A stretch of 64,000 nucleotides of DNA from Podospora pseudocomata. Taxonomy: Eukaryota; Ascomycota; Sordariomycetes; Sordariales; Podosporaceae. Every line of letters begins with the position of its first letter. Positions within the stretch are counted from its first letter, which is position 1. The notes beneath the pieces were generated by a model. The model ran no database searches. It was not told the origin of the DNA and saw only the letters and a list, made by a program, of their open reading frames with translations. Shown here one piece after another: positions 46,820 to 57,675 of the stretch. The stretch covers positions 4,526,001 through 4,590,000 of the forward strand of contig NC_085889.1 in NCBI RefSeq assembly GCF_035222375.1, written 5' to 3'. A program made the position numbers and the translations under genes.

Positions 46820-48074
46820 TGAGATGATCTTTTCTTTATCAGTAACTATATCTGGGAAGGAAACTCTTTTCAGTGTATTATATACTTTGTTTAGACTCGT
46901 TTAATAATGACGTCTGAAAACAGTTTCTATCATGCACTTGCCATTTGTCTTCACATAAGTTGTCCAGGAGTAAGACCACCTCACGTTCCAAACTCAGAGA
47001 ACAACAATATAACCACGGTCAATGTCCCGGTGCCTCCAGCCGGGCGTATCTCCCAAGAAAGCCAGCTGGAATATCTCAAGAAGGAACAGGCCTGTTTCCT
47101 GCAAGCTATGACAGTCCACTGTATTTGCGGAAGGGACCATGGAAGGTGTCTGGTTGTTGTGATCCTCAGTGTCCCACAAGGGTTGGAGCAGGAGAACCAC
47201 AGAGTTCTTGAAGCAAGTTATCAGGGAGACAGCAAGGCTTCACATAATCTGGATCTGTCCAATTGTGCGTGTAGGCATACCAGAGGATACGATTACAAAA
47301 ACGAAATTCATTTGAGAGCACGCTTCACCTACTTCCTAGACGGCCACCTTCTCACCCAGCGCATGTTTCTCCTGATGTCGCCTCCTTCCTATCCTCCCTA
47401 CGAGCTTTCCCAGCTGAATTGCCAGTGACAATGACCTCATACAGTGTTGATCTAGAGCCCTGGACGAAAGTGGAGGTCCCATCACTTCCGCCAGCAGCCA
47501 ATGAGGGATACTGCAAAGAGCCCAGGCCAGAGAAAGAGGGCAAGTGGAGAACTCCTTAAACTGCGGCTGCCGTCAATTGTTAGCACATGACGGCCCGGGC
47601 CATGCTCCTTCCCTCAGATGCCCGTCCCGTGATGCCTCGAATATCAGATGGCCACTCCTTGATGGTATTTTCATGCTTGAAGATGCCGCCAATGCCATGA
47701 ATGGCCGGATATTCGGAAGCGATGAGAACCAGGAAGACGGTCCCGTGGCTTTGTCCTTGCCAAAGACAGTATCGAACGGAGCCAAAAAGTCGGAAACCAC
47801 TCGCCAACCTTGGATCACGAGAACGTCAAGAAGCAGAGTTTTCATCATCACTCCGTCTTCGATTGATTTCGTGCCCGTGGCCTCTACTCTCCATTTTCGG
47901 GACCCACCAGCGTGCTTGTGATCTCCCAAGAGACAGGTATATCTTCCACACTTGTCCTCCGACTTGCCATCTCCTCCCTCTCCCAAACTACCGACAACCA
48001 ATGACAATCTTGCAGCTACACGTCAACTTCAATCTCGCAACTCAACACTGAGAACTCGAACCACTTCCATCATC
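46820..48074. other. intergenic, no supportable gene
   Basis: Open frames on both strands overlap (46907-47428 plus, 47573-48007 minus) without recognisable domains, signal peptides or consistent exon structure. I see no RNA gene. The end of the stretch is the leader of the Hce2 gene. Confidence 0.4.
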
Positions 48075-48668
48075 ATGCAGCTCACCAAGCCCACCGTCAC
48101 CCTTGTTGGCCTCTTCACAGCCGCCATTCAGGCCGCCCCCACCGTCCCCGAGACTGGGGTTGCCCCTCCCTCTGCCGACTCTGGCTACACCGAAGTCAGC
48201 GACGGTGTCTGGTACAAAAACAAGACCGACTTTTTCAAGGGCGACAGCTTCTGCAACTCTGATTATGAATACTGGAACAAAACTTCGGAGAATTCCCCTT
48301 TAGTCCTTGACTGCTGGCACATGTACAACAACATCAAGGAACCAGGCAATTGGTATGTCTTATTGCATCCCCACATTCTGATTGATAGATTGATTGATTG
48401 ACGCTGACGCTCGGCGATATGATGCAGGGTCGGCGCCGGGGGCCACAAAAAGCTCATCAGCAAGGACTCGTGTGCGTATACGACGTGGGCCGAACACAAC
48501 GGTCTATTATACACGCTCGGCAATGAGGACCTCCGCCTCACGATCAAGAAGGCGATTCAGAAGTTTGGCACTCTGTTCCCTGGCGAGAAGGACTACAAGA
48601 TCGGGGCTTATGGCAAGCTGCGTTGCCAGGCGCTTGTGATCAATTGGGAGATTTCTCAGAACTCGTGA
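48075..48668 (+). CDS. secreted Ecp2-like protein with Hce2 domain, 172 aa
   Basis: Exons 48075-48352 and 48428-48668 (75-nt intron, GTATGT...GATGCAG) join in frame. A signal peptide (MQLTKPTVTLVGLFTAAIQA) precedes a short linker. The mature domain has the Hce2 (homologues of Cladosporium fulvum Ecp2) layout: FCNSDYEYWN with the first Cys, SPLVLDCWHM, then GHKKLISKDSCAYTTW, LGNEDLRLTIKKAIQKFG, and the closing GAYGKLRCQALVINWEI, giving four conserved Cys for two disulfides. Secreted Hce2 proteins are a widespread effector class in plant-associated and other ascomycetes. The start ATG at 48075 is the only one giving a clean signal peptide. The gene is intact. Whether it acts on a host or on competing microbes is not known. 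Confidence 0.85.
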
Positions 48669-49034
48669 TTGGCAGAGGGGAGGAGCATTGGGATGATGGT
48701 ACTGTAGCGTGGTGGATAGCAGGCGATCTAGGGTGAAGGGAGTAGATCGCTTAAAAGTATCTTCGGTTCATGACAATGCGATTGTCTGATCTCTTTCTGG
48801 TGCATTCTTAGATGAGTGGATTCCATGAAGCAGTGTTTCTGTTGTGTTGGCACGCAAGGTACTGTGAAGTTCATGGGGACTGTGCCGCATCTCGTTCTAT
48901 ATCTTACCAAGATGATTGACCACGGTCCACGCCCTCTCGTCCGTGGCCAGTTTCCGTAAAGAAATCTTGTGATTCCATGCACCTAGCAGAAGTAATCCAC
49001 CGAAAAAGACCAGAAGAACAAAACAGACCAATCC
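48669..49034. other. intergenic 3' flanks (convergent)
   Basis: A 366-bp stretch between the Hce2 stop and the end of the HET pseudogene on the other strand. No gene or clear terminator is visible. Confidence 0.5.
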
Positions 49035-51211
49035 CTACAACAAAGCAAATGTTGTGAGATTGAGACCGCTCTGTTGTAGTGCTTCCTCCGACATCCTTGG
49101 ATCAAAATTAACCAGGTCACCAGTGGTAATATTTCTGAATCTCTCGGAATAATACGGGTCGTCGGGCGTTCGATCGTTGCCGACCCGCTCCCATTGTGGT
49201 GGCAGTTGACCCAGGCGTGGATCATCATCTGTTGTGCGCTTGGTATTGAAGTTGTAGTATCGATACGCGTTCTGGTGTCCATTTTGGTCGAGTAGTACTT
49301 GCACAGACCAGCCTACTGGGAGTGGTCCGAGGAGAGCTGTTGCATCATGTAATCCATACACCATGGACTCGCCAATAAAGCGATACTTTCCATCTCCGGC
49401 ATTACGTAGTATCACAGGGGCATCGAAGCCCAGGAAGACAGCGATGATGTCTCCTATTCATACGAATCAGCTTCACACATTTCAAGGTGATTGGATGGGT
49501 AGGAAATGCATAGCTACCATTTCTCATCCCCTTGGGACCTGGCCCTACTAGACCATTCGTTGTGTAGAAGAGTTTTCTCTGGAAATTAAAGGTCTTGACT
49601 GCGTCAAGGATATAAGTGTCAACAATCTCATTCCTTTCGATAGGCCCCTCTCCGCATATGAGAGTGTCGCGGCAATACTCTGTCCACTCATGAACTGTTG
49701 TATAGTAATGATTCCACGGCACCCTGTTTCTGGATATCATGCCATAACGACTCAGGGTCCAGGAAAACCCTTCCAGAAATGTTCCGCCGCCAGGATAGGA
49801 ATTCTCAACCATGCCGCGGAGCTGCCACCTTCTCACAACCTGCAGGTCCCCCTTCATCGTGTCTGCCACCTCATCACGCACAACAGCAACTTCACCTGCA
49901 TGCACGCCGCACACCTCTAGTACATGTGGAGGAATAAAGCGCGTCACTGAACGGGTCATGCCCGAAGAGAACTGCCCACGCCTGGACAGAGACCGAAACG
50001 GGCGCGTTCTGAGATCAGGAACCCATGTTGGTATGCCCTCGGTTGCCGAGACGTCGTCTCCCAAGCCCGAACATCCAACAAGAGGTTTCGGACGACCAAC
50101 TTATTCCATCTGGGCGAGAGCAAACACCTTGTACACTTCGGCCGCCGAGAGCGAATAGTCGACCTTGACACGTGCAGGTAGAGACGCTGACAGGAGTCCC
50201 AACAATCCGTAAGCCCTATCCGACGGGTTCGAGCATTCACGATCGTCAAAACAAACGCACAACTCGCGACAGCGGATCAGGCAGGGTTATACTCGGCCAA
50301 CCGCCTAACATGTCCCATCCTGTCGCGAAACTCGGCCGATGGCAAGCTGTTCTTGGTGGATAGGCATATGATCGCGCGACGCATCGCAGGTCATGGTAGT
50401 ATCTCGTCACCACACTGCACCGCCGCGCGAGAGGAATGGACCAGCGTGATCTCCTGCAGGATCCACACCCGTGTGACCCAGTCGCGATGGAAGAGAGCCT
50501 GCAGCGCGGCCCATATTCTCTCGTCGTAGGGTAGGTCGCCCTTTAGTAGGTGCCAGTTCAACGTCCCTCGCTGTACACTTCCCGGCTAGCTGATCTGATG
50601 CATGATCCGGAGGATATCAACTTGCTCGCGGAGGAAGCTGAGGGTGGAGAGCGCGTGGTTGCTGTCGTCTGCTTCAGGGCCTAGCCATACAGCGAGACGG
50701 TTTGCAAGACGATAAATATCGGCCATCCGCTGGACCTGTATGTTGAGCTCTTTCTCATCTTTTTGGTTGATGCAAATGGCATCTATCCACAGTTTTCTTG
50801 TCGCGCGGGTGTGGAGCGGTCGACGGAGCTGACGCAACGCCGTCGCCCAAGTATTGCGTCACACTGAGCTTGCCGCGTGCTCCAGCCACGTCGAAGTAGT
50901 TTCTAACCAAGATGAAATCGGCTTCGGTTGCGGAACCCTAGTGAGGAAAGAGCCTCATACAAGGGAGCGCCAGGGACGGAGGGGCCACAAACTCTGGAGG
51001 CTTGAAGTCAAGATCGCTGGGGTGTTCCCAGGTTGTGTCGACATAAAAAGTCTTCATGGTTGTAAATGAAACGGCCTTCCATAGTCTCGTAAACTGTCCA
51101 GTCGGATGGAAGCGACTTTTGCACTTGCTCCAGGGTTGCCTTTTGGGATGAAATGGTGAGGTCTTCCCCGATGTAGCTTGGAAGAGAGACATGTTCGCTA
51201 TCTATCCGCAT
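49035..51211 (-). pseudogene. HET-domain heterokaryon-incompatibility protein with WW-like motifs, multiply broken
   Basis: Pieces in family order but in different frames: an N-terminal WW-like motif (LPSDWTVYETMEGRFIYN, then frame-shifted YVDTTWEHP, about 51010-51120; one extra T in a T-run), the HET start (PLYEALS | DFILVRNYFDVAGARGK), the HET core at 50586-50837 (KLWIDAICINQKDEKEL, RMADIYRLANRLAVWLGP), then AYGLLGLLSASLPA and VDYSLSAAEVYKVFALAQME followed by a stop codon, WVPDLRTRPF, and after a spliced gap the C-terminal DAPVILRNAGDGKYRFIGES with a second WW-like end (LPPQWERVG ... DPRMSEEAL, stop 49035). At least three frame changes and one nonsense codon show loss of function. Intact HET proteins trigger incompatibility cell death when non-self partners fuse. 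It lies head to head with a broken SNF2 gene. Confidence 0.8.
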
Positions 51212-54200
51212 TGTCTCCTCCCTATCACCTGGTAATAGATGAACGATGCGAATGTCATGAGATGTATCTTGTAGAGGACAATAGCCAAATTTTGGGATCG
51301 ACGCCGAGGCCTCGCCGTTCGAGAGTTGGGGTTTCTTCCTGGGAAGGGTGCTGGGTATTGAGGATGCATGTACGCCATATTACAGACGTTCTGGCTGATC
51401 ATGAAGAGGAATGGATACCGCTGAACATCTCTCTGGAAGAGGCATATGGTGGATTATCCACCTTGTCCAGCCACTTGATTGCGGTCCTCAACAAAAGGTT
51501 CTCAGCAGGTCTCGCAAAACTTCAGGAAATCGCTGAAGACGTCAAATATTTGAGTTATGCTCACCGGAACCAATTGCAAGCGGGTCTAGAAAACTTACAA
51601 ACCAGCACCGGCAATGTTCAATTTGACCTTGATATCATGGTCATTGGACCAGAGTCAGAAAGCGAAGAAATCGCCAGAAGTCTGTCTGCGCACAGCCTGT
51701 ACTTGCAAGAGCCCTATTTCATGCTTGAGCAGTACCCCTACCGCAATCTGCAGTACCTCGAAATTGAACACTATGAGCAACAGCCCTCTCTAGATACGGA
51801 GCAATGTCTTGATCATCGGCAGTCAAGATGAAAATGTCGATACCTCGGAGCCGTCGCATCTGGAGATGATCCTAGCTGCAATTGACAACCTACCGGAGAA
51901 TAGCAGGCTCGGTCCGCACAGGTAGACTCGCGCATACACACGCCACTACTAGAGTATATCCGCCCGGGTTACACCACTCCTAGTCTATGTAACTGCCCGA
52001 GTGGTAGGCATCAAAGCAAGGCAGTAGACTTCATCATCGGCAGGGAAAATGGTGACCACACCAAGGTTACATCTTTGAGGAAGGAAACGGAGGAAGGCCG
52101 TTCTTCAATGCAGGTTCGGGGTCCCATGTTACCTTTGTTGCACTTTACTCATTATGAATGCAGATTCCAACACGTCATTACTGGCTCCAAGAGCCCGTCT
52201 GCAGATGATGTTCCGGGTGGCCCACTGGGTGGAGAGATGGGCTTGGGGAAACCACTCAGCATGATCTCTGCCGTCGTCACGGCCATGTCATGCACCGAGA
52301 GCTATGCAAGGTCAACCCAAACTAGATCAGGGGTTACACCAACCCTCTCCACACTTGTGATAGTGCCATCTTCGCGTAAGCCGCATTGATACCAGCACCA
52401 AGAATCAGGAAAACTAACAGCAGCAACCAGTTCTTTTGGAAGGATGGGTTGAAGAGATAGAAAAGTGAGTTTCACCTGATTGCGCCACCAAAGTCTTTTG
52501 CAGTAGCCAGTATGACAGCTACTCGCTGGGCCTAAAGAATCGGCCGTTTCGTTGTCAGCCGGTTCTGTAGGCCCAAAGAGCATGCGCATTTGCGCTCCGG
52601 GGATGCCTCTTCCTTCATCTTCTTCATCTTTTCATCATCTATTAGTGTTACCGGCCGTGATAGTCGCTCACAGACACCTTAGGCATGTCAAACCTGGCGT
52701 CATCACCCACTACAAGTGTCATGGGCCTGACAGGCGGCTGAATCCGTCCAATTTGCCATCAGTGGTAATATCGACATACGGAACAGTGAGCACAGAGACC
52801 ACACGCGCCAAGAGTATTTTGAGACAGATACACTGGTATCGGATAGTTCTGGACGAAGGTAAGTCCTGGACACGGCCTCGTGCCTAAGCTTCCGCAAACT
52901 CCACAACTAACCCTCAAACTAGCACACATCATACGTAACTGGTCCACCAAGCAGTTCCGGGCCATGAACAGCCTATCATTCCATATTCGATGGTGCATGA
53001 CCCGCACCCCGGTGCAGAATGGCGTTGGCGATATCGGGTCACTAGTTCGGTTTCTTCGTGTCCCAGTAATGGGAGACGTCACCAACTTCCGGAAGCACAT
53101 CCTAGACAAGACCAAACTCACCTCTCTCGAGTCATCAAGCCATGACTTTGACAACCTGCGCCTTCTCCTATCTTCTATCTGCCTGAGACGAAACACCTCT
53201 GTCCTACAACTGCCAGGGGTCAAATACGAATGCCGAGGGCCGCACTTCAGTGCGGTGGAAAAGGAGGCACATACCAAGCTCATTCTCGCTTGCCAGAAAG
53301 CCATTGATTAGTCTGATCTCGGCAACCCAAACAAAGCTGTTGCGTTTCAGAAAGGACTTGGTTCGGAGTCTTCAAACGGAGTACTTGAATCACTTCTCCG
53401 GCTCCGTCTTTTCTGCGATCGAGGGCTAGCTTTGGGACCGCCCAAGGGGTGACTCCCCTCGACACTCGATGAGGCTCTCAGCCTTCTGCAGCAGAAGGGC
53501 ATCTTGAGATGCGGGGACTGCGGTAACGACAAAATGGCCGCCGGGATGGAAGGTACCCATCTGACCAATTGCCACGCGTTGGTATGTTCTGAATGCCCCA
53601 TCAAATTTCACGATAGAGCTGCTTGAGAGTCGCTCGTCCAGTGGCGTCGGTGGGACCTGTCCATCCTGTGGAGAATATGACAATGGCGAGAACCTCCTAC
53701 CGAACCAGCAATCGGTCAGCTCAAATAGCATAGGGGCCGACGTCCCGTGCCCGTCAAAACTCGAGGCATTGATGGAAGATCTTTGCAAGATGGCGCGGCA
53801 CGAGAAGAGGTATGTCCCGACCCTGTTACAACGCTACCAGATCAACCGCTAATCCACTCAGTATCGTATTTTTTTCGGATGAAATTTCTTGACCTTGTCG
53901 AGAACCTCCTCAAGAAACACGATATCGCCTTTCGACGCGTCGACGGCTCGAGATCAAAGAACGACAGGAGGGCTTCGCTGTACGACTTTCGAACGAAAGA
54001 TGTGCCGGTGCTCTTGATGACATTCAGAACGGGATCGATGGGGTTTGAACACGACCTGTCACCTTGAAACCTTGAACACTTGCTGTTAGCTAACACTCAT
54101 TCAGGCTCAACGACCTGAACATGGCGCGCCGCGTCCAAATCCTCGAACAGCAATGGAACCCGTCTGTCGAGAACCAAGCTATCGGTCGCGTGTCGCGGTT

Positions 54201-54393
54201 CGGCCAGACGAGAGAGATGACGGTGATTCGATATGTGATGAAGAAGAGTATCGAAGAGGTGAGTGATTTCAAGCCGTTGTTTGAGTGCACTCAGGGTGAT
54301 GCTGATACGCCGTAGGCTGTGGAGAGCAGACAGTTCCTCAAGCTCAAACTCGCATTGGGTGTGGTCTGCACGAAGGAAAGGGGACGAATGTGA
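51178..54393 (+). pseudogene. SNF2/Rad5-like helicase with RING finger, multiply broken
   Basis: Motifs follow the family order but frames change. N-terminal HIRAN-less region 51178-51831 (LYLQEPYFMLEQYPYRNLQY), Walker A degraded to GEMGLGKPLS (Thr to Pro at about 52252), VVISTYGTVS, the DEAH box rebuilt across a GTAAGT...TAG intron (52860-52921), TRTPVQNG, LRLLLSSICLRRNTSVLQLP, a RING-like finger (RCGDCGND ... CHALVCSECP ... CPSC, about 53509-53675), and the helicase C domain (FLDLVENLLKKHDIAFRRVD, VPVLLMTFRTGSMG, QQWNPSVENQAIGRVSRFGQ), last exon ending at 54393. Stops and indels break at least three places. The family remodels chromatin or repairs replication forks; this copy is dead. Retained intron sites show it decayed after being a normal gene. 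Confidence 0.8.
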
Positions 54394-56037
54394 AAGCCCA
54401 GCAGGCAAGTCAGGCGCGAAGGATTGCCTCATATTTGCACCAGTTCTTGACGCAGATCATGATGTGATACGAAGTAGCGTGTTGGATGCGCTGGAGACAG
54501 AGAACAGCTAACCTGCTGGATGGCAATAGCTTCAGGGGTGAGACGGGAACGCTGAAGTCTAGGATGACTCCCTGCCCTCGGCACGCATTGTGCCTCTCGC
54601 CCAGACGCGTCCGCGCGTCGCCTGCAATAACCCTAACGGACACTATACTTCCCGCACATTCCAGCGTCCAACCCTGAAACATCCCGTGTTCTTCCAGACA
54701 GCAATCACATCATGTAGAACAGCACTAACCACATTCTCAACTCATCCTTCTTCTCTCTTTTCTCACCAAGCAACCACCGACCTCCCAACCGTCATTCCTC
54801 CCCACCGACTTCCCCGGATTTTCCTTCAGCGGAGCAGCAGTTAGAAAGCGGGCCGCGCACGATTTCCGATTTCCCCAGACGCCAAGTCACATCGACCCCG
54901 CAGCTTTCGCGATGCATGACAAGGATCAGTGGAGGATTGCCGAGGCTCTAGGACATTGGCAGGAGGGAGGGGTTTGACATCTGATTCTGGAAACAGAGAA
55001 CGGAACATCTATGCGCTCTGTCGGTAGATTCGGTGGCTGGACACTCACTAGTATGGCTCCTGATGGTAGCTTTGGTGGCTGGACTAACTTGACAGCCTAC
55101 CCGGCCATAGGACAGCCCAGAGCATCTGGAACAGAGTTGAAGTCAAAACTGCGATTTTGGGCCTGATCCCTATCTTCTCAGGTTGACGGCAAATTAGAGA
55201 TACGGAAAGCAGCACAAAGTCAAGCATGTGGATCGGGGGAACTTCCGGTTTTGTCTGCTTGGTGGTCAGAATCAGCAGTCACACTGGGTTTGTGAGAACA
55301 GTTGTCTTTGCGGGGAAAGGGATGTTTTGCGATCTTGGCTTGTGAGTTACCCTGGAGCGAGGTAGTATCATGGAGTACCAACCACTCGATGTTACTCATC
55401 ACTACCACCCGAGCCGGCCTGCTTGGGAGCAAAGCCAGATGTTAATACTCATGGGCATCGTCCTACCTCTGGTGTACTTCAGGCTAACAACAACCCAGAG
55501 CCCAGAAGGATGAAGCCATGCGCATGCCCACCTGAAATTCAAGCATGTGTCTCGAGAAGATGCCGATGATATTGCTTGAAGACCAACATTCAATATTCCC
55601 ACCCATGACGCACTTTTGCCCTGCACGGTACAGGTTATTTCTACACACTAGAAGATTGCATGATGACCCTTCTGGCAAGTTCCTGCATGTTGGGCTGCAG
55701 AGGTATCTCGGTGTCACCCTCCACGAGACAGCAAGTCCGGGGAAACAGGGCTCGTCGTTCTCCACAGCCATCTCAGGAACGAATGAAATCCTTGATATAC
55801 ATCTATCGCAAGCATCTACAGCCTCTGGTTTAATCTACTACTAATATTGCTGCGGGCCAAGACGTGGTACATGCGGAGAAGCTCGTGATGGCTGCTTGCT
55901 GCTCCGCTGTCAGAACCAACAGGCGGAAAGACCTTGAGGCCTGGTATAAAAGCTCTCAACCCTGATCACGCCATTCAAGAAGAAGAGTCTTTGGTCACCC
56001 CCTCCTTTCATTTGCAGGTTTCATAGGGACCTGGGCT
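54394..56037. other. intergenic, nothing recognised except a promoter
   Basis: About 1.6 kb. Small ORFs on both strands (for example 55484-55844) overlap and have no signature. The right end is the promoter of the triple-CFEM gene. Confidence 0.45.
55945..55950 (+). promoter_or_regulatory. TATA box of the triple-CFEM gene
   Basis: TATAAA lies 88-93 nt upstream of the ATG at 56038, in the context CTGGTATAAAAGCTC, a strong TATA match for a fungal gene. Confidence 0.6.
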
Positions 56038-57675
56038 ATGATGGTATCTTCTACCGCAACTGTGCCCATTCTCTTGGCAGCAGCAAGCGGCGTCCTCGCT
56101 CTTGTTCCCACTCCCGTTCTTCAGCACAATGGCCGATCCGAAATCACACCCGGTCCGTCCTGCGGCGAGTTCCCCTGCGGCTCAGAACTAGCAGCCATCC
56201 CCAGCTGTGCCATCCCTTGTATCGAATCAGCGGGCTTGGGTCTAGGCTGCGCGACGGCCGACTACGGATGCCAGTGTGACAACCTCGACGCCCTTCAAGG
56301 AGCTGCAGTCAACTGTGTCATCGACGGCTGTGGTGGTTTCGACAATGCTATCCCGGTGGTGTACTCTGCTGTGGCCATGTGCCGGTGTGTGGGCTCCAAC
56401 AGCCCCCTGCCTACACCCTGCCCATCGACCACCACCACAAGCGAGGAGCCAGTCATCACCGAGGCTCCCTGCGGTGACTTCCCTTGCTCCGCCGAGCTTG
56501 AAGCCATTCCCAGCTGTGCTATACCATGCATTGAGAACTCGGGCGAGAAGTTTGGTTGCGGCAGGACAGAATACGGCTGCCAATGCCAGAACCTAGATGC
56601 CATCCAAGGCGATGCCGTACTGTGCGTTATCGATGCTTGTGGTGGCTTCGACAATGCTATTCCCGTCGTGTACTCTGCCGTGGCCATGTGTCAGTGTGTA
56701 GCGAGAAACACGCCGCTGCCGACTGCTTGCCCGACGACGAGCACTGTGGGGATTACGTCGACAGCTGAGACGTCGACTGAGGAAACCAGCGCCGTTGAGA
56801 CCTCCACCGTCGAGACCAGCACCGTTGAAACCTCCACCGTCGAGACCACCGCTGTAGAGACATCCACCACCGAGACCTCGACGGTCGAGGCATCCTCCAC
56901 CCCGACGTCTGACTGCCCCGAAGAATCGACCACCTTGGACATCTCTACACCGTCTACACCCTCCATCACCACACCCTCTATCGTCACCACCACCACAGCA
57001 GTAATCTGCCACACCCCCTGCGCTGGCCAAGCATCCGCCATTCCCGTCTGCGCAACGGCCTGCATCGAGTCCGCCGGTGGTGCCGTCGGCTGCGAAAGGG
57101 GTGACCACAATTGCCAGTGCGCGTCGAGCGATGCCATTCAGGCGACTGCTGTCAACTGTGTGCTTGGGGCTTGTGGGGGTATTCCTGGAGCGGTGAAGGT
57201 TGTTGAGTCGGTTGCTGCTATGTGCGGGTGTGTTAGTGCTAGCCGGCTGAGTTCTTGTGAGACGACTACGAAGACGATTACGGTTGGGGATGGTAATGAT
57301 GGGGGGTTTGTAACTACTCCTGCTGGGGGGAGTCAGCCTGGGAGTGGGTTTGTGAGTGTTACTAAGACTGGGGGTGGTGGTGGAGGGCCGGTTGAGACGT
57401 CTCAGCCTGCAGATGGTGGTGATGGAGACGGTGGTGATGGAGATGGTGGTGATGGAGATGGTGGTGATGGAGATGGGAATGGGGACAGTGATGGAGGTGA
57501 TGGCGATGATGGTGGTGACGGTGGTGATGGATCCGGAGATGACGACGAGCCCCAAGGCCCTACAACAACCACCTCACGACCACCTGTCGTCACCGCAGGC
57601 GCCTCTTTTAATACTCGTTTTAGTGGCGCTTCAGGCTTCAGTGGTCTCCTGATGATGTTGGCAGCTTTTGTGTAA
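56038..57675 (+). CDS. triple-CFEM cell-surface protein with GPI-type C-terminus, 545 aa
   Basis: A single exon. Signal peptide: VPILLAAASGVLALVP (residues 1-24). Three CFEM-type eight-Cys domains lie at about 42-118, 145-221 and 324-398, each with IPSCAIPCIES or a close relative, a CxC pair (GCQC/NCQC), and a closing MCxC. Domains 1 and 2 share 17 identical residues (GGFDNAIPVVYSAVAMC), a recent duplication. Between 2 and 3 is a Thr/Ser stalk of ETSTVETS repeats; after domain 3 a Gly/Asp array (GGDGD units), then a Thr/Ser/Pro segment and a hydrophobic tail (FSGASGFSGLLMMLAAFV), consistent with GPI anchoring. CFEM proteins at the wall bind heme/iron or sense surfaces. The typical heme-ligating Asp cannot be assigned with certainty. 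It is intact. Confidence 0.92.
   Translation: MMVSSTATVPILLAAASGVLALVPTPVLQHNGRSEITPGPSCGEFPCGSELAAIPSCAIPCIESAGLGLGCATADYGCQCDNLDALQGAAVNCVIDGCGGFDNAIPVVYSAVAMCRCVGSNSPLPTPCPSTTTTSEEPVITEAPCGDFPCSAELEAIPSCAIPCIENSGEKFGCGRTEYGCQCQNLDAIQGDAVLCVIDACGGFDNAIPVVYSAVAMCQCVARNTPLPTACPTTSTVGITSTAETSTEETSAVETSTVETSTVETSTVETTAVETSTTETSTVEASSTPTSDCPEESTTLDISTPSTPSITTPSIVTTTTAVICHTPCAGQASAIPVCATACIESAGGAVGCERGDHNCQCASSDAIQATAVNCVLGACGGIPGAVKVVESVAAMCGCVSASRLSSCETTTKTITVGDGNDGGFVTTPAGGSQPGSGFVSVTKTGGGGGGPVETSQPADGGDGDGGDGDGGDGDGGDGDGNGDSDGGDGDDGGDGGDGSGDDDEPQGPTTTTSRPPVVTAGASFNTRFSGASGFSGLLMMLAAFV
57411..57540 (+). repeat. GGTGGTGATGGAGAT minisatellite (Gly/Asp coding)
   Basis: Tandem units of 15 bp (GGTGGTGATGGAGAT) and variants repeat in frame inside the CFEM gene, coding GGDGD. 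Copy number is likely to vary between strains. Confidence 0.85.

Noticed and set aside
46907-48007. Overlapping plus and minus ORFs of 144-173 codons
   Set aside because: The two strands conflict and neither shows a family signature or consistent introns.
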